A stretch of DNA of 64,000 nucleotides from S5-A14a sp050908895 (lineage in GTDB: Bacteria; Bacillota; Clostridia; Peptostreptococcales; Anaerovoracaceae): contig CP171222.1 of NCBI GenBank assembly GCA_050908895.1, positions 1,674,001-1,738,000 of the forward strand, read 5' to 3'. The notes beneath the pieces were generated by a model that had not been told where the DNA came from, made no database searches, and saw nothing but the letters and a program-made list of their open reading frames with translations. The translations under genes and the position numbers were made by a program. This document shows positions 18,422-26,428 of this stretch, in pieces. The first letter of the stretch is position 1; each line of letters starts with the position of its first letter.

Positions 18422-19426
18422 GGCATATTGCAAGATGAAATTAGCCACTAGTATAAATTGCTTCTGGTGTTAAATAATTAAACATTCTTTTAGGATATCT
18501 GTTTATCCAAAGTTCTATCTTTGCCACCTCAGTTGAGGTGGTATTCTTAGTACCTTTGGGTAAATGTCTACGAATGAGACGATTATGATTTTCGTTGCTT
18601 CCTCTTTCTTGTGAACAATATGGATGTGCATAATAAATATTTTCCTCGCAAATTACCTCGGATAATCTGGCAAACTCAGTTCCATTATCTGCTGTTAATG
18701 ACTTTACTTCATATTCATTAATTAAAATAGACAATGCCTCATTAACGGATTTGCTGGTCTTATCTTTTATTAATCGTATTATCTCATATCTTGATTTTCT
18801 ATCTGTCATTGTCAGAAGACACTGATTCTTTCCCCGTGTCAATATGACTGTATCTATTTCAAAATGTCCTGCTTCTGTTCGATTGTTAATATAATCAGGA
18901 CGTTCATCAATTGATTTACCAAATCCTTTAAATTTTTCACTGCGCACAGGCCTGCTCTTCTTCATCTTCTATGGATATATTAGGCAGTCTTGTTACTTTC
19001 CCAAATATCCACGGCGAATCCAGTAGTATATGGTTGATACAGAAATATTTACATAACCCTTTTTAACTGTCATCTCAGGAGAGTAATGGTTTTTTAGATA
19101 ATATTTAATTACCCTGCGCATTTCTTTATCTAATCTGATTTGCTTTACAGACTTTTTCCTTTTCTGAATATATTATATTCTCCATGGGCATATTCAGCCT
19201 TATACATCCGTTTAAAAAGACGGGGTCTTAACTGCTGTAAAACCATTCCTCAGTTCAATTAATTGACGTTCTTTTAGTGTTTAATGTTTATTTTTTAGTG
19301 TATAATGTTCTTGCATCTTTAAGCTCCTTGATATGGTTTTTGTTTTGCAACTTAATTATATCGCTTAAAGATGCTTTTTTGTTATTTAATTTCACTCAGG
19401 TGGCTAATTTCATTTTATAACTTGCC
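18422..19426 (-). mobile_element. Decayed IS30-family insertion sequence
   Basis: About 1 kb bounded by imperfect terminal inverted repeats, 18422-18448 and 19426-19400, which share 22 of 27 positions including a 14-base inner block ATGAAATTAGCCAC. It is flanked by a 13-bp direct repeat. The 3' half of the transposase frame is open; the 5' half (about 18966-19310) has several frameshifts and stops but still yields fragments such as RLFKRMYKAEYAHGEYN. The element is therefore inactive. Confidence 0.85.
18441..18965 (-). pseudogene. IS30-family transposase, C-terminal catalytic fragment
   Basis: 174 aa frame covering the DDE catalytic domain: first Asp in HFEIDTVILTRG, second in SLTADNGTEF, Glu in ERGSNENHNRLIRRHLPKG. 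The helix-turn-helix part that should precede it is broken by stops and shifts upstream. The stop codon lies inside the terminal repeat, as in intact relatives. It could not make a working transposase. Confidence 0.85.
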
Positions 19427-19439
19427 AAACATAACTTAA
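19427..19439. repeat. 13-bp direct repeat, right flank of IS30 remnant
   Basis: AAACATAACTTAA, second copy of the target duplication. The DNA to its right (minus strand TATAATATAAA near 19460-19470) may be the old upstream region of the oxidoreductase gene. Confidence 0.7.
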
Positions 19440-19488
19440 AAATACTTTCGTTAAAAAATTTTATATTATATTGATTCGGTTGAAATTT

Positions 19489-19518
19489 TTGATTAAGGGT
19501 ATATAATTGACATATAAT
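19489..19518 (+). promoter_or_regulatory. Promoter of the PHP-domain gene
   Basis: -35 TTGATT (19489-19494), 18-base spacer, -10 TATAAT (19513-19518). An overlapping alternative TTGAAA (19480) with ATAATT (19503) also fits. Confidence 0.5.
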
Positions 19519-19552
19519 TATAATACTTTTTGAAGAGAGGAGGTCTGATAAC

Positions 19553-20338
19553 TTGCCGAGATTTGATATGCACTGTCATACATCAGAAGGCTCTATTGAC
19601 GCTAAAATTTCTATAAAGGATTATATCACCATACTAAAATCAAAGGGCTTTGACGGTATGTTGGTCACCGATCATGATTCATATAAGGGCTACCGCTATT
19701 GGCTGGAAAATCTTAAAACCAAGGATTCATCTGTTAATAGCTTTACGGTTCTTAAAGGTATTGAATATGACACATCTGATGCAGGACACTTTATCGTTAT
19801 TATGCCTGATGAAGTAGAACTGCAAGTTCTTCAAATTCGTGGTATGACCTACTCTGCACTTACCGAGGTAGTTCATAAAAATGGAGGCATTCTCGGTCCT
19901 GCTCATCCTTTTGGAGCCAAAAGCTCAAGTGCTATGTTTTGTAACAAGCTAATGAGAAACTCGGAAAGTTTAAATGATTGTGATTTTTTCGAAGGCTTTA
20001 ATACCTGCGAAACTAAAATTGCAAATCAGGCAGCAGAGCGATATGCTTTAAGATTAGAGTTGCCATGCACAGGCGGATCAGACTCTCATAAGGCTGAGTA
20101 CGTCGGAAGTGCTTACACGGATTTCAGTTGTGATATTAAATCTAATAACGATTTAATAAAAGCAATTAGAGATAAGAAAATACAGTCCTTTGGTGGACAG
20201 GAAAGAGTATTTCTAAAGAAACATAGAAAAAGAAACTCGATTTTTGCTACATATGGGTTTAGATCATACAATAAAGCACTAGGCTTCATTTTTTCTCCTT
20301 TCAGGGACTTGATGAAATACATAGCTTTAATTGACTAA
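19553..20338 (+). CDS. PHP-domain metal-dependent phosphoesterase
   Basis: 261 aa starting at TTG; GAGAGGAGG lies nine bases before it, and the next Met would cut into the metal site. PHP motifs in order: HCH (residues 7-9), TDHD (39-42), GIEYD, GPAHPFG (about 120) and GGSDSHK (about 177). The family hydrolyses small phosphoesters (histidinol phosphate, nucleotides) or acts as a nuclease module. The C-terminal about 50 residues (KKHRKRNSIFATYGFRSYNK) are basic and not part of the fold. Single gene with its own promoter; substrate unknown. Confidence 0.85.
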   Translation: MPRFDMHCHTSEGSIDAKISIKDYITILKSKGFDGMLVTDHDSYKGYRYWLENLKTKDSSVNSFTVLKGIEYDTSDAGHFIVIMPDEVELQVLQIRGMTYSALTEVVHKNGGILGPAHPFGAKSSSAMFCNKLMRNSESLNDCDFFEGFNTCETKIANQAAERYALRLELPCTGGSDSHKAEYVGSAYTDFSCDIKSNNDLIKAIRDKKIQSFGGQERVFLKKHRKRNSIFATYGFRSYNKALGFIFSPFRDLMKYIALID

Positions 20339-20412
20339 CACCAGTAATAATATCAAAACTCAATGGTTAATTAAGGAAATTAGTGATTGGGTTACAACTA
20401 TTTTTTAAAATG

Positions 20413-20439
20413 ACAACCCCACGTCCTGCGTGGGGTTGT
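20413..20439. terminator. GC-rich hairpin downstream of PHP gene
   Basis: Perfect 11-bp stem ACAACCCCACG / CGTGGGGTTGT with a five-base loop. No long U run follows on either strand, so termination is likely but not certain. Confidence 0.5.
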
Positions 20440-20510
20440 ACATATATAATCCAGCAGAAGCTAACCCGTAGCCTCCTCTCACACGACAGATTGACGGCAT
20501 GTCATACATC

Positions 20511-20544
20511 AAAAATCCCATGTATTTAAGTACACGGGATTTTA
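20511..20544 (-). terminator. Terminator of the first NlpC/P60 gene
   Basis: Stem AAAATCCC-A-TGTA / TACA-C-GGGATTTT (20512-20524 with 20531-20543), one mismatch. Followed on the minus strand by TTTTTGATG. The bases between this and the 20413 hairpin (about 20445-20510) hold no gene. Confidence 0.7.
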
Positions 20545-20581
20545 AATTCACCTAATGATTTTTAATTTTAAAAGTAAAACT

Positions 20582-21721
20582 TTAAGGTCGCACAACTGAA
20601 ATTCCTGATCCTGCAGAAGCACTAGCCACAACTACACTATCACCATTCCAACCACCATGGACAGCCATGCCACCACCAATGTATACAGCAACATGATCAT
20701 AATGGGCTCCACCGTTAACACCATTTGTATATTGATAAATAATTATGTCTCCAGGCTGTGCTCCAGCAAGTCCTCCCTGGACAGTTGCACCTAAGCCGAA
20801 AAACTGTTCAGGCCAACCACTAAATCTTATTCCTGCAGCCGATAATGCATTAGAAGCCAATTGTACACAATCCATGTGAGATCCAACTAAAGCTTGGGCC
20901 CTGGCAGCAATGCTTGAGCCACTGCCTGAACCTTGCACTGAGCTATTAGCTTCACTATCGGCATTTTTAGTACCTTTGATTATAATTCTTTTCTTTGCTT
21001 CTTTTGTAATTTTTTCCTCAAGAGATTCTTTTTCTGAAATTGTGTCGTTTACGGAAGTCTGCCTAAGTTTAACAAGCTTTGAACCTGCCTCACCTTCTTC
21101 TTTAACTTTCATTTCCCCTGCTTCCATATTAGAATCTTCTTCGTATTCCACTTCCGGAGCAATAAGTTCGTTTGTATCAAATATTTGCTTTACCGTTACA
21201 TTTATATAGGGAACCATCTTATTTATTACAATTTCATCGCCCGGCATTATCTTTTCCGGATTAAATTCACTCGCCTTGTTCATTTCAACAATTTCATCAT
21301 AAGTTAATCCATTTTTATAGGCGATATCCCAAACTGTATCTCCATCCTGAATTTTGTATTTTTCCTGACCTTTAACCCCTTTTGTAATTTTCTTTATTAC
21401 ATTTTCTACCGATGAGATTTTAGGTGATGTTCCAGCCTTTACCCTATGCTTTACAGCTTTAAATTCCTTATCAACCGTTATTGACTCAACTTTTGCATTT
21501 TTATGAACATAAGTATTCTTTACACCTGCAATTACAGCATTACCTTCATCTTCTGAAGACACCACAGCGATTGTCTTTCCATCTATTTTAACATCCCAGT
21601 ATTCTTCACTCGCAAATGCTTTAGAGGAATAAACCATAATTCCTAAAAATATCATAAGGGCAATCGCTACCCCACCTATCATAATAAAGTTGTTTTTATT
21701 TGCATCGAAAATTTTATTCAT
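20582..21721 (-). CDS. LysM-G5-NlpC/P60-like cell-wall hydrolase (paralog 1)
   Basis: 379 aa. N-terminal signal/anchor helix (residues 12-32); a conserved extracellular N-domain (38-95); LysM peptidoglycan-binding domain (121-167, YKIQDGDTVWDIAYKNGLTYDEI); G5 domain (174-252); Gly/Ser linker; C-terminal NlpC/P60-like peptidase (270-379) with Cys285 in MDCVQLA, His343 in YDHVAVYIGGG and His355. The catalytic context MDCVQLASNAL departs from the usual DCSG and has an insertion after it, so specificity may differ from the second copy at 29240-30421. Monocistronic, with a phased repeat array upstream of its promoter. Confidence 0.85.
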   Translation of the reverse strand: MNKIFDANKNNFIMIGGVAIALMIFLGIMVYSSKAFASEEYWDVKIDGKTIAVVSSEDEGNAVIAGVKNTYVHKNAKVESITVDKEFKAVKHRVKAGTSPKISSVENVIKKITKGVKGQEKYKIQDGDTVWDIAYKNGLTYDEIVEMNKASEFNPEKIMPGDEIVINKMVPYINVTVKQIFDTNELIAPEVEYEEDSNMEAGEMKVKEEGEAGSKLVKLRQTSVNDTISEKESLEEKITKEAKKRIIIKGTKNADSEANSSVQGSGSGSSIAARAQALVGSHMDCVQLASNALSAAGIRFSGWPEQFFGLGATVQGGLAGAQPGDIIIYQYTNGVNGGAHYDHVAVYIGGGMAVHGGWNGDSVVVASASAGSGISVVRP

Positions 21722-21807
21722 TTAATATACTTCTCCGCTTCCTAAATCAGTCACTCTCTAACTTAAATTTCTTAATTAAAATTAATCTTTTCTTAACCAA
21801 CATAGAG

Positions 21808-21836
21808 ATTTTAACTTTTTTTAGGCTAATTGTCAA
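21808..21836 (-). promoter_or_regulatory. Promoter of NlpC/P60 paralog 1
   Basis: Minus strand: -35 TTGACA (21836-21831), 17-base spacer, -10 TAAAAT (21813-21808). Leader of about 80 bases before the ATG at 21721. Confidence 0.8.
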
Positions 21837-21840
21837 GGAG

Positions 21841-21880
21841 TTTATTAAGTTTTCTTAAGTATTTTTAATTTTTCTTAAGG
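21841..21880 (-). promoter_or_regulatory. 10-bp phased CTTAAG repeat array upstream of hydrolase promoter 1
   Basis: Four consecutive 10-base units on the plus strand: TTTATTAAGT, TTTCTTAAGT, ATTTTTAATT, TTTCTTAAGG. Read on the minus strand they are CTTAAGAAAA-type units ending four bases from the -35. This is the arrangement expected for a response regulator or other activator. The same design stands before the paralog at 29240. Confidence 0.6.
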
Positions 21881-21957
21881 ATGTTATTAATAATACTTTT
21901 AATTGCATGGGTTACTTTGTATTTTCATTAAAGCGTATAACAACTTCATAGGTTCTT

Positions 21958-22411
21958 TCACAATTTTTTTCTCACCTTTGTTACATATCTTCTATTAATT
22001 GGGTTAATATTTATTGTTTTTAATATCTTATATGCTATTAAAACACAAAAAACATTTACGATTATACTTATGATAATCTCAATTACTGATGCCTCATATA
22101 CTCCTGATAGAACAAAGACAGATGATACTGGATATATGGCTCTTGCACTTTCCTTTGATGCGAAGAAAATTCCTATAAAGGAGTATATCTCGGCGATAAT
22201 CAGAGCTATCCAGTAGCTCCTTTTAACAAGTCCAATAAGTGCAATAATTGGAGATATTACCATAAAAACGCCTATTCCAGTTAATACATATACAACAAAA
22301 TAGTGAACTACTTCACTCATATTTACTGCGTGTAAATGCAATACCGTTTCTATAATTAAAGATACCATAAACAATATTAGATAAATAAAAATGCTACCCA
22401 ATAGAGTAATT
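21958..22411 (-). pseudogene. ABC-2 permease, C-terminal part, cut off by IS3 insertion
   Basis: About 150 codons open from the insertion site to a stop. Four membrane helices; YWIALIIAEIYSF and RAIYPVSSVFVLSG are typical of the second half of peptide-antibiotic-resistance ABC permeases. A TTG at 22401 without ribosome site is the only apparent start. Joined across the 4-bp duplication to 23952-24269 it restores one frame of 255 codons (MII then TLLGSIFIY). On its own it is probably not made or not functional. Confidence 0.85.
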
Positions 22412-22467
22412 TGTACCGACCCCCAAAAGTTAGACCAAAATCTAACGATTGGGAGGTCGGTATTTTT

Positions 22468-23046
22468 ATGGCAAAATATAATTTTGAATTCAAGAAGAAA
22501 GTTGTTTTAGAATATTTGGATTGTAAAGGAGGAACGCCATATCTTTCTAAAAAATATGGATTAGGTTCTGACTCTCAGCTACGCAAATGGATTAATGCAT
22601 ACAAAGCGTTCGGTGATGAAGGATTAAAGCGTTCTCGTAAGCAAACAAAATACTCTTTCGAAAAGAAGATTTCTGTTGTAGAATCATATCTATCAAGTGA
22701 GATTTCATATCAAGACTTGGCGATTCAAGAAAGTATAACAAATCCAAGTATGATTACTAACTGGGTTAATCGCTTTCGTGTTGCAGGTCCTGATGCTTTG
22801 AGACCTCGCAAGAAAGGTAGAAAGAAAACATTGGATAAACCTAAGATAGATAACAAACCAATAACTCAAGAAAACAGCGTTGTCGACACCAGTGCCGAAC
22901 ACGTAAAAGAATTAGAGGATGAACTGCTTAAGCTAAGAATTGAGAATGCCTTTTTAAAAGAACTGAGGAGGCTGCGTTTAGAGGACGAGGCAAAAATGAG
23001 AGAACGGCGCTCGTCATCAACAGCCTCCGAGGAGAATTCAAACTAA
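22468..23046 (+). CDS. IS3-family transposase OrfA (helix-turn-helix)
   Basis: 192 aa from ATG 22468, preceded by GGGAGGT. Two helix-turn-helix units: FKKKVVLEYLDCKGGTPYLSKKYG with LRKWINAYKAFG, then KISVVESYLSSEISYQDLA. The C-terminal leucine zipper (VKELEDELLKLRIENAFLKEL) mediates multimers. An earlier in-frame TTG exists within the terminal repeat and is unlikely. The T-TTA-AAA heptamer at 22953-22959 in the zipper region is a candidate -1 frameshift site into orfB. Confidence 0.9.
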   Translation: MAKYNFEFKKKVVLEYLDCKGGTPYLSKKYGLGSDSQLRKWINAYKAFGDEGLKRSRKQTKYSFEKKISVVESYLSSEISYQDLAIQESITNPSMITNWVNRFRVAGPDALRPRKKGRKKTLDKPKIDNKPITQENSVVDTSAEHVKELEDELLKLRIENAFLKELRRLRLEDEAKMRERRSSSTASEENSN

Positions 23047-23069
23047 AAGACCTTCTCTCTTATGCAGGC

Positions 23070-23888
23070 ATGCCTAAGGCAACATATATGTACTGGCAGA
23101 AAAGATTTGATAGAGAAAACCCTGACAAAGAAATCGAGGAGAAGATTCTTGAAATCAGAGTGACTCACAAGGATTATGGTTATCGTCGAATGGTTGGAGA
23201 ATTAAGAAATCAAGGCTACAGTGTAAACAAAAAGAAAGTACAACGTATAATGCAGAAACTAGGTTTACAGGTTACATCATTCACTCGTAAAAATCGGAAA
23301 TACAGCTCATACAAGGGAAAAGTCGGAACGGTTGCTCCTAATCGTATAAAGAGACGATTTAACACGCATATTCCTCATCAGAAGATTACTACGGATACTA
23401 CAGAGTTTAAGTATTATGAGATTGATATGAAAGGTCATATGACCATGCACAAGCTGTATCTAGATCCATTTATGGATATGTGTAATGGTGAAATTATAAG
23501 CTTTGGAATAGCGAGGCAACCATCAGCTAAAAATATTATGGATGCATTAGAACAGGCAATTGCAATAACCTCTGATTGTCCATATCGAAGAACATTCCAC
23601 TCAGATCAAGGTTGGGCATATCAGATGAAGGCATACTCGCGTCGTCTTAATGAAGAAAGAATTTTCCAAAGTATGTCACGCAAAGGAAACTGCCATGACA
23701 ACTCTGTTATGGAGAACTTCTTTGGTCTGCTTAAACAGGAAATCTATCATGGTGTAGTTTACTATAGTTATGAAGAATTAAAGTCAGAAATTGAACGATA
23801 CATTAAGTATTACAACGAGCAAAGAATAAAAGAAAAACTAGGATGGATGAGTCCTGTGCAATACAGACTTAGTCTCTTAGCTGCATAA
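23070..23888 (+). CDS. IS3-family transposase OrfB (DDE integrase)
   Basis: 272 aa from the first ATG, but the frame is open back to 22944, and conserved residues (INSLRGEFKLKDLLSYAGM) lie before that ATG; expression as an OrfAB fusion by -1 frameshift is likely. rve-type DDE core: Asp in TTDTTEFKY, Asp in FHSDQGWAYQ, Glu in VMENFFGLLKQE. GYRRMVGELR and the C-terminal YYNEQRIKEKLGWMSPVQYR are typical of IS150-group OrfB. All catalytic residues are intact. Confidence 0.92.
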   Translation: MPKATYMYWQKRFDRENPDKEIEEKILEIRVTHKDYGYRRMVGELRNQGYSVNKKKVQRIMQKLGLQVTSFTRKNRKYSSYKGKVGTVAPNRIKRRFNTHIPHQKITTDTTEFKYYEIDMKGHMTMHKLYLDPFMDMCNGEIISFGIARQPSAKNIMDALEQAIAITSDCPYRRTFHSDQGWAYQMKAYSRRLNEERIFQSMSRKGNCHDNSVMENFFGLLKQEIYHGVVYYSYEELKSEIERYIKYYNEQRIKEKLGWMSPVQYRLSLLAA

Positions 23889-23951
23889 AAATTGCGTAAC
23901 AGATTCTAATATCTGTTACGCAATAAAAGTCTAACTTTTGGGGGTCACATC

Positions 23952-24269
23952 AATTATCATTTTGGCAGTTATCATATTTTTTTCATCTATCGGTATTAAC
24001 TTCAATGATTTAAGTACATCTTCTTGTTCCTCACGACAAATAATATATCCTCCAAATAACGCTATCAGACTTGGCAATACAAAATATGTTGTTAAGGACT
24101 GAACCTGTAAAAAATACCATCCAAATGTGTCTATATACTTTTTGCCATCAAACGAAAATTGTCCTTGAAGAAATACAATCCCTAATGTCATTATAAGTGC
24201 AAATACAAGCAAAAACATCAATTTTGACCTGTAAAGTTTTTTATATTCAGCAAATAAAAGTGTCTTCAT
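23952..24269 (-). pseudogene. ABC-2 permease, N-terminal part, truncated by IS3 insertion
   Basis: 106 codons of a permease starting MKTLLFAEYKKLYRSK, with two to three membrane helices and the coupling segment CREEQEDVLKSLKLIP. The frame then runs into the IS end and stops after a few foreign residues. The ATG overlaps the upstream stop (TAATG), with a GAGGAGAGG ribosome site. An upstream in-frame Met at 24338 lies inside the previous gene and is unlikely. It would be the third permease of the ABC operon. Confidence 0.85.
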
Positions 24270-25000
24270 TACCATCCTCTCCTCTTCAATAATAATTTTG
24301 TAACTATTGAAAATCCAACTACCCATATCCCTATGCAAAGAAGAGAATAAAATATATTTATATCCTGATTTAATATTATTCCCGGGACATCCCTCAAAAC
24401 AATTGCTGTAGAGCTTGATAATGGATGCACATACATATTAACCATCAAAATTACAAACCCTGAAAAAGCATAAACAATCGTCAAACAAATAGGTAAAATA
24501 TATTTTTTTGTCAAAAATGCGACAGATAAAATAGGCAGCATAGAAACTGCTAAAAGTCCACTAATCTCAAAACACTTTCTAATAAGAAAAGTAAACAAAG
24601 AATAATCTATCTCTATATTATGAATAATTTTCCCAAAAAGAAGCGTAAATAGAATTGACAGACTCATAAATACTAAAGTGTAAATAAGCACAATTACAAA
24701 TTTGCTAATCAAAAATTTCGTCTTTTGTATCGGAACAATCCATAATGCTTTAAAAGTATCATTCTCATACTCTGCCGACACAATCATTGTAGAAAATATT
24801 CCTAATATTATTGGCAAAATCAGCCATAAATTATAACTAAATATTGTCCATTTGAAATATTTCATTACATTGTCTGAAAGGTCTATATTCCCAAAGTATA
24901 TAGTGGCAAGTAATGGCATTAGGAGTGTTGCCAGAAACATCATCAAAACAACCTTTTTCCTTTTTAATTTAAGAAACTCTACTTTAACTAAATTAAGCAA
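24269..25000 (-). CDS. Peptide-antibiotic-resistance type ABC transporter permease
   Basis: 243 aa, six membrane helices. The N-terminus VKVEFLKLKRKKVVLMMF and the cytoplasmic loop ENDTFKALWIVPIQKTKFL are the pattern of LanE/LanG, BcrB and CprB-type permeases, which with an ATPase expel or detach lantibiotics or bacitracin from the membrane. It overlaps the ATPase gene by 8 bases and the next permease by 1. Its partner is broken by the IS, so this protein or the one at 26429 may have to serve alone. Confidence 0.83.
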   Translation of the reverse strand: MLNLVKVEFLKLKRKKVVLMMFLATLLMPLLATIYFGNIDLSDNVMKYFKWTIFSYNLWLILPIILGIFSTMIVSAEYENDTFKALWIVPIQKTKFLISKFVIVLIYTLVFMSLSILFTLLFGKIIHNIEIDYSLFTFLIRKCFEISGLLAVSMLPILSVAFLTKKYILPICLTIVYAFSGFVILMVNMYVHPLSSSTAIVLRDVPGIILNQDINIFYSLLCIGIWVVGFSIVTKLLLKRRGW

Positions 25001-25916
25001 TTCCCTCTCCTCCGGTTATTTTCTTAAAGTAATCCTCCAAAGAATCATTACATGTTTGTGATGAAATCACTGATATTTCATTCATAACCAACAACTTGTT
25101 AATTTTTGCCATATCTAATCCATGACTATATATCCTTATATGATTATTATCTTCAACGGAATAATTTGTTATTCCAAATTCTTTTTCCAAAATAGTGGCA
25201 GATTTTGATACATCTGATACTTCCAAAATAATATACTTTCTATTTTTCTTATTTAATTCTTCCATACTGTTTTCTTCTAACAAAACTCCTTTATCTATAA
25301 TGCCCACTGTATCAGCAAGGAGTGTTATTTCAGATAGAATATGACTGGAAATTAAAATCGTCTTTCCTTTTTTTACACTTAAATCTTTTATAAAGCTTCT
25401 AACTTCTGCTATTCCTATTGGATCTAATCCATTTGTTGGTTCATCTAAGATTAAAACCTCAGGATCATGTAAAATTGCATTAGCTATTCCCAGTCTTTGT
25501 TTCATTCCTAAAGAATAATTCCCAAAAAGTTTTTTATCTTTATATGGCAGACCAACTACTTCTAAAGCATTTTTAACTGCATTAGGAAAAGCCGTTCCTC
25601 TTAACATTGCAAATATTTCCAAATTTTCTGTCCCTGTAAGATTAGGATAAAATCCGGGTGTTTCAATAATTGCACCAATTCTTGGATAAATCTTTTTCTC
25701 GTTACCTTTTATGTTTTGATTGAAAACACTTACTTCACCATTCGAAATATCCGTAAGACCCAATATCATCTTCATAATGGTTGTTTTTCCTGCTCCATTT
25801 CTCCCTAACAACCCATATATAGAACCTTTTTCAATGTGTAAATTTACAGAATTAACAACCATTTGTTCTCCATAAACCTTTGTCAAATTCTTTGTTTCGA
25901 TAATATAATTTTTCAT
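24993..25916 (-). CDS. Peptide-antibiotic-resistance type ABC transporter ATP-binding protein
   Basis: 307 aa. Walker A GRNGAGKT (residues 38-45), signature YSLGMKQRL, Walker B VLILDEPTNGLDP, and a C-terminal extension of about 80 residues as in BcrA/LanF/CprA proteins. It follows the lipoprotein gene by 51 bases and overlaps the permease. With neighbouring kinase and regulator genes, the best model is an inducible resistance exporter for cell-wall-active peptides. Confidence 0.88.
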   Translation of the reverse strand: MKNYIIETKNLTKVYGEQMVVNSVNLHIEKGSIYGLLGRNGAGKTTIMKMILGLTDISNGEVSVFNQNIKGNEKKIYPRIGAIIETPGFYPNLTGTENLEIFAMLRGTAFPNAVKNALEVVGLPYKDKKLFGNYSLGMKQRLGIANAILHDPEVLILDEPTNGLDPIGIAEVRSFIKDLSVKKGKTILISSHILSEITLLADTVGIIDKGVLLEENSMEELNKKNRKYIILEVSDVSKSATILEKEFGITNYSVEDNNHIRIYSHGLDMAKINKLLVMNEISVISSQTCNDSLEDYFKKITGGEGIA

Positions 25917-25967
25917 TTCACTTTTTCTCCTTATTTTGTAACATCATTTTCTGCACTCTATTACATA

Positions 25968-26384
25968 TTATTTTTTGCTAATCAAATCACTAATATTATT
26001 AAAAATACCCTGTTTTAATTTCCAAATCCCAGTATAGGGCTGTTCAATATAACAGTTACCTTTTTCCTTATATAAATATGCTACACTTGGATTTTTCCCC
26101 TCATCTTTGTGATAGAATTTTATTATGATATAGCTATCAACATTCGTAGGTTGGTCGTTTACACTTTCCGTATTATCATTTTCTGAATTATCTTTTATAT
26201 CACTAATCAGTTTTGATATTTCCTCTTTATCACTAATTATCTTAAAGATTTCAGAAGTATTTTCAATAATTTCTACTTTTGTTATATTTTCAACTTCGGG
26301 CAACACTATTTCTTTTTTATTTCCGCATGCCGTTAAAGCTAAAAAACAAATTACAATTAATATTATTACAGTATATTTTTTCAT
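25968..26384 (-). CDS. Small lipoprotein in ABC resistance operon (immunity-like)
   Basis: 138 aa. Signal peptide with lipobox LTAC (Cys20), then an acidic domain: EVENITKVEIIENTSEIFKI, SKLISDIKDNS and VDSYIIIKFYH. The pattern resembles a small domain found in Firmicutes lipoproteins (DUF5301-like, from memory) beside lantibiotic ABC genes. Position between the permease and the ATPase suggests a LanI-like surface factor that traps peptide. No function is proven. Confidence 0.65.
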   Translation of the reverse strand: MKKYTVIILIVICFLALTACGNKKEIVLPEVENITKVEIIENTSEIFKIISDKEEISKLISDIKDNSENDNTESVNDQPTNVDSYIIIKFYHKDEGKNPSVAYLYKEKGNCYIEQPYTGIWKLKQGIFNNISDLISKK

Positions 26385-26428
26385 TCTCTCACACCTCTAT
26401 CTAAAAATAATATTTTTTACAAATTAGT

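Larger units (their letters stand above)
22412..23951 (+). mobile_element. IS3-family (IS150 group) insertion sequence, apparently intact
   Basis: About 1,540 bp. Terminal inverted repeats share the perfect 18-mer GACCCCCAAAAGTTAGAC (22418-22435 and, inverted, 23929-23946). The target duplication AATT is present on both sides (22408-22411 and 23952-23955). It carries orfA and orfB with a programmed frameshift. A hairpin GCGTAACAGAT / ATCTGTTACGC near the right end (23894-23922) could stop read-through. Inserted opposite in direction to the host permease gene. Confidence 0.93.

Noticed and set aside
20413..20439. Group II intron domain V
   Set aside because: The hairpin lacks the AGC triad, bulge and GNRA loop expected of domain V.
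22411..22467. N-terminal extension of IS OrfA from a TTG
   Set aside because: The TTG lies at the IS boundary inside the inverted repeat; ATG 22468 has the GGGAGGT site.
23952..23955. IS right end placed at CA 23949 with no target duplication
   Set aside because: Moving the end two bases to 23951 gives matching AATT on both sides and restores the permease frame exactly.
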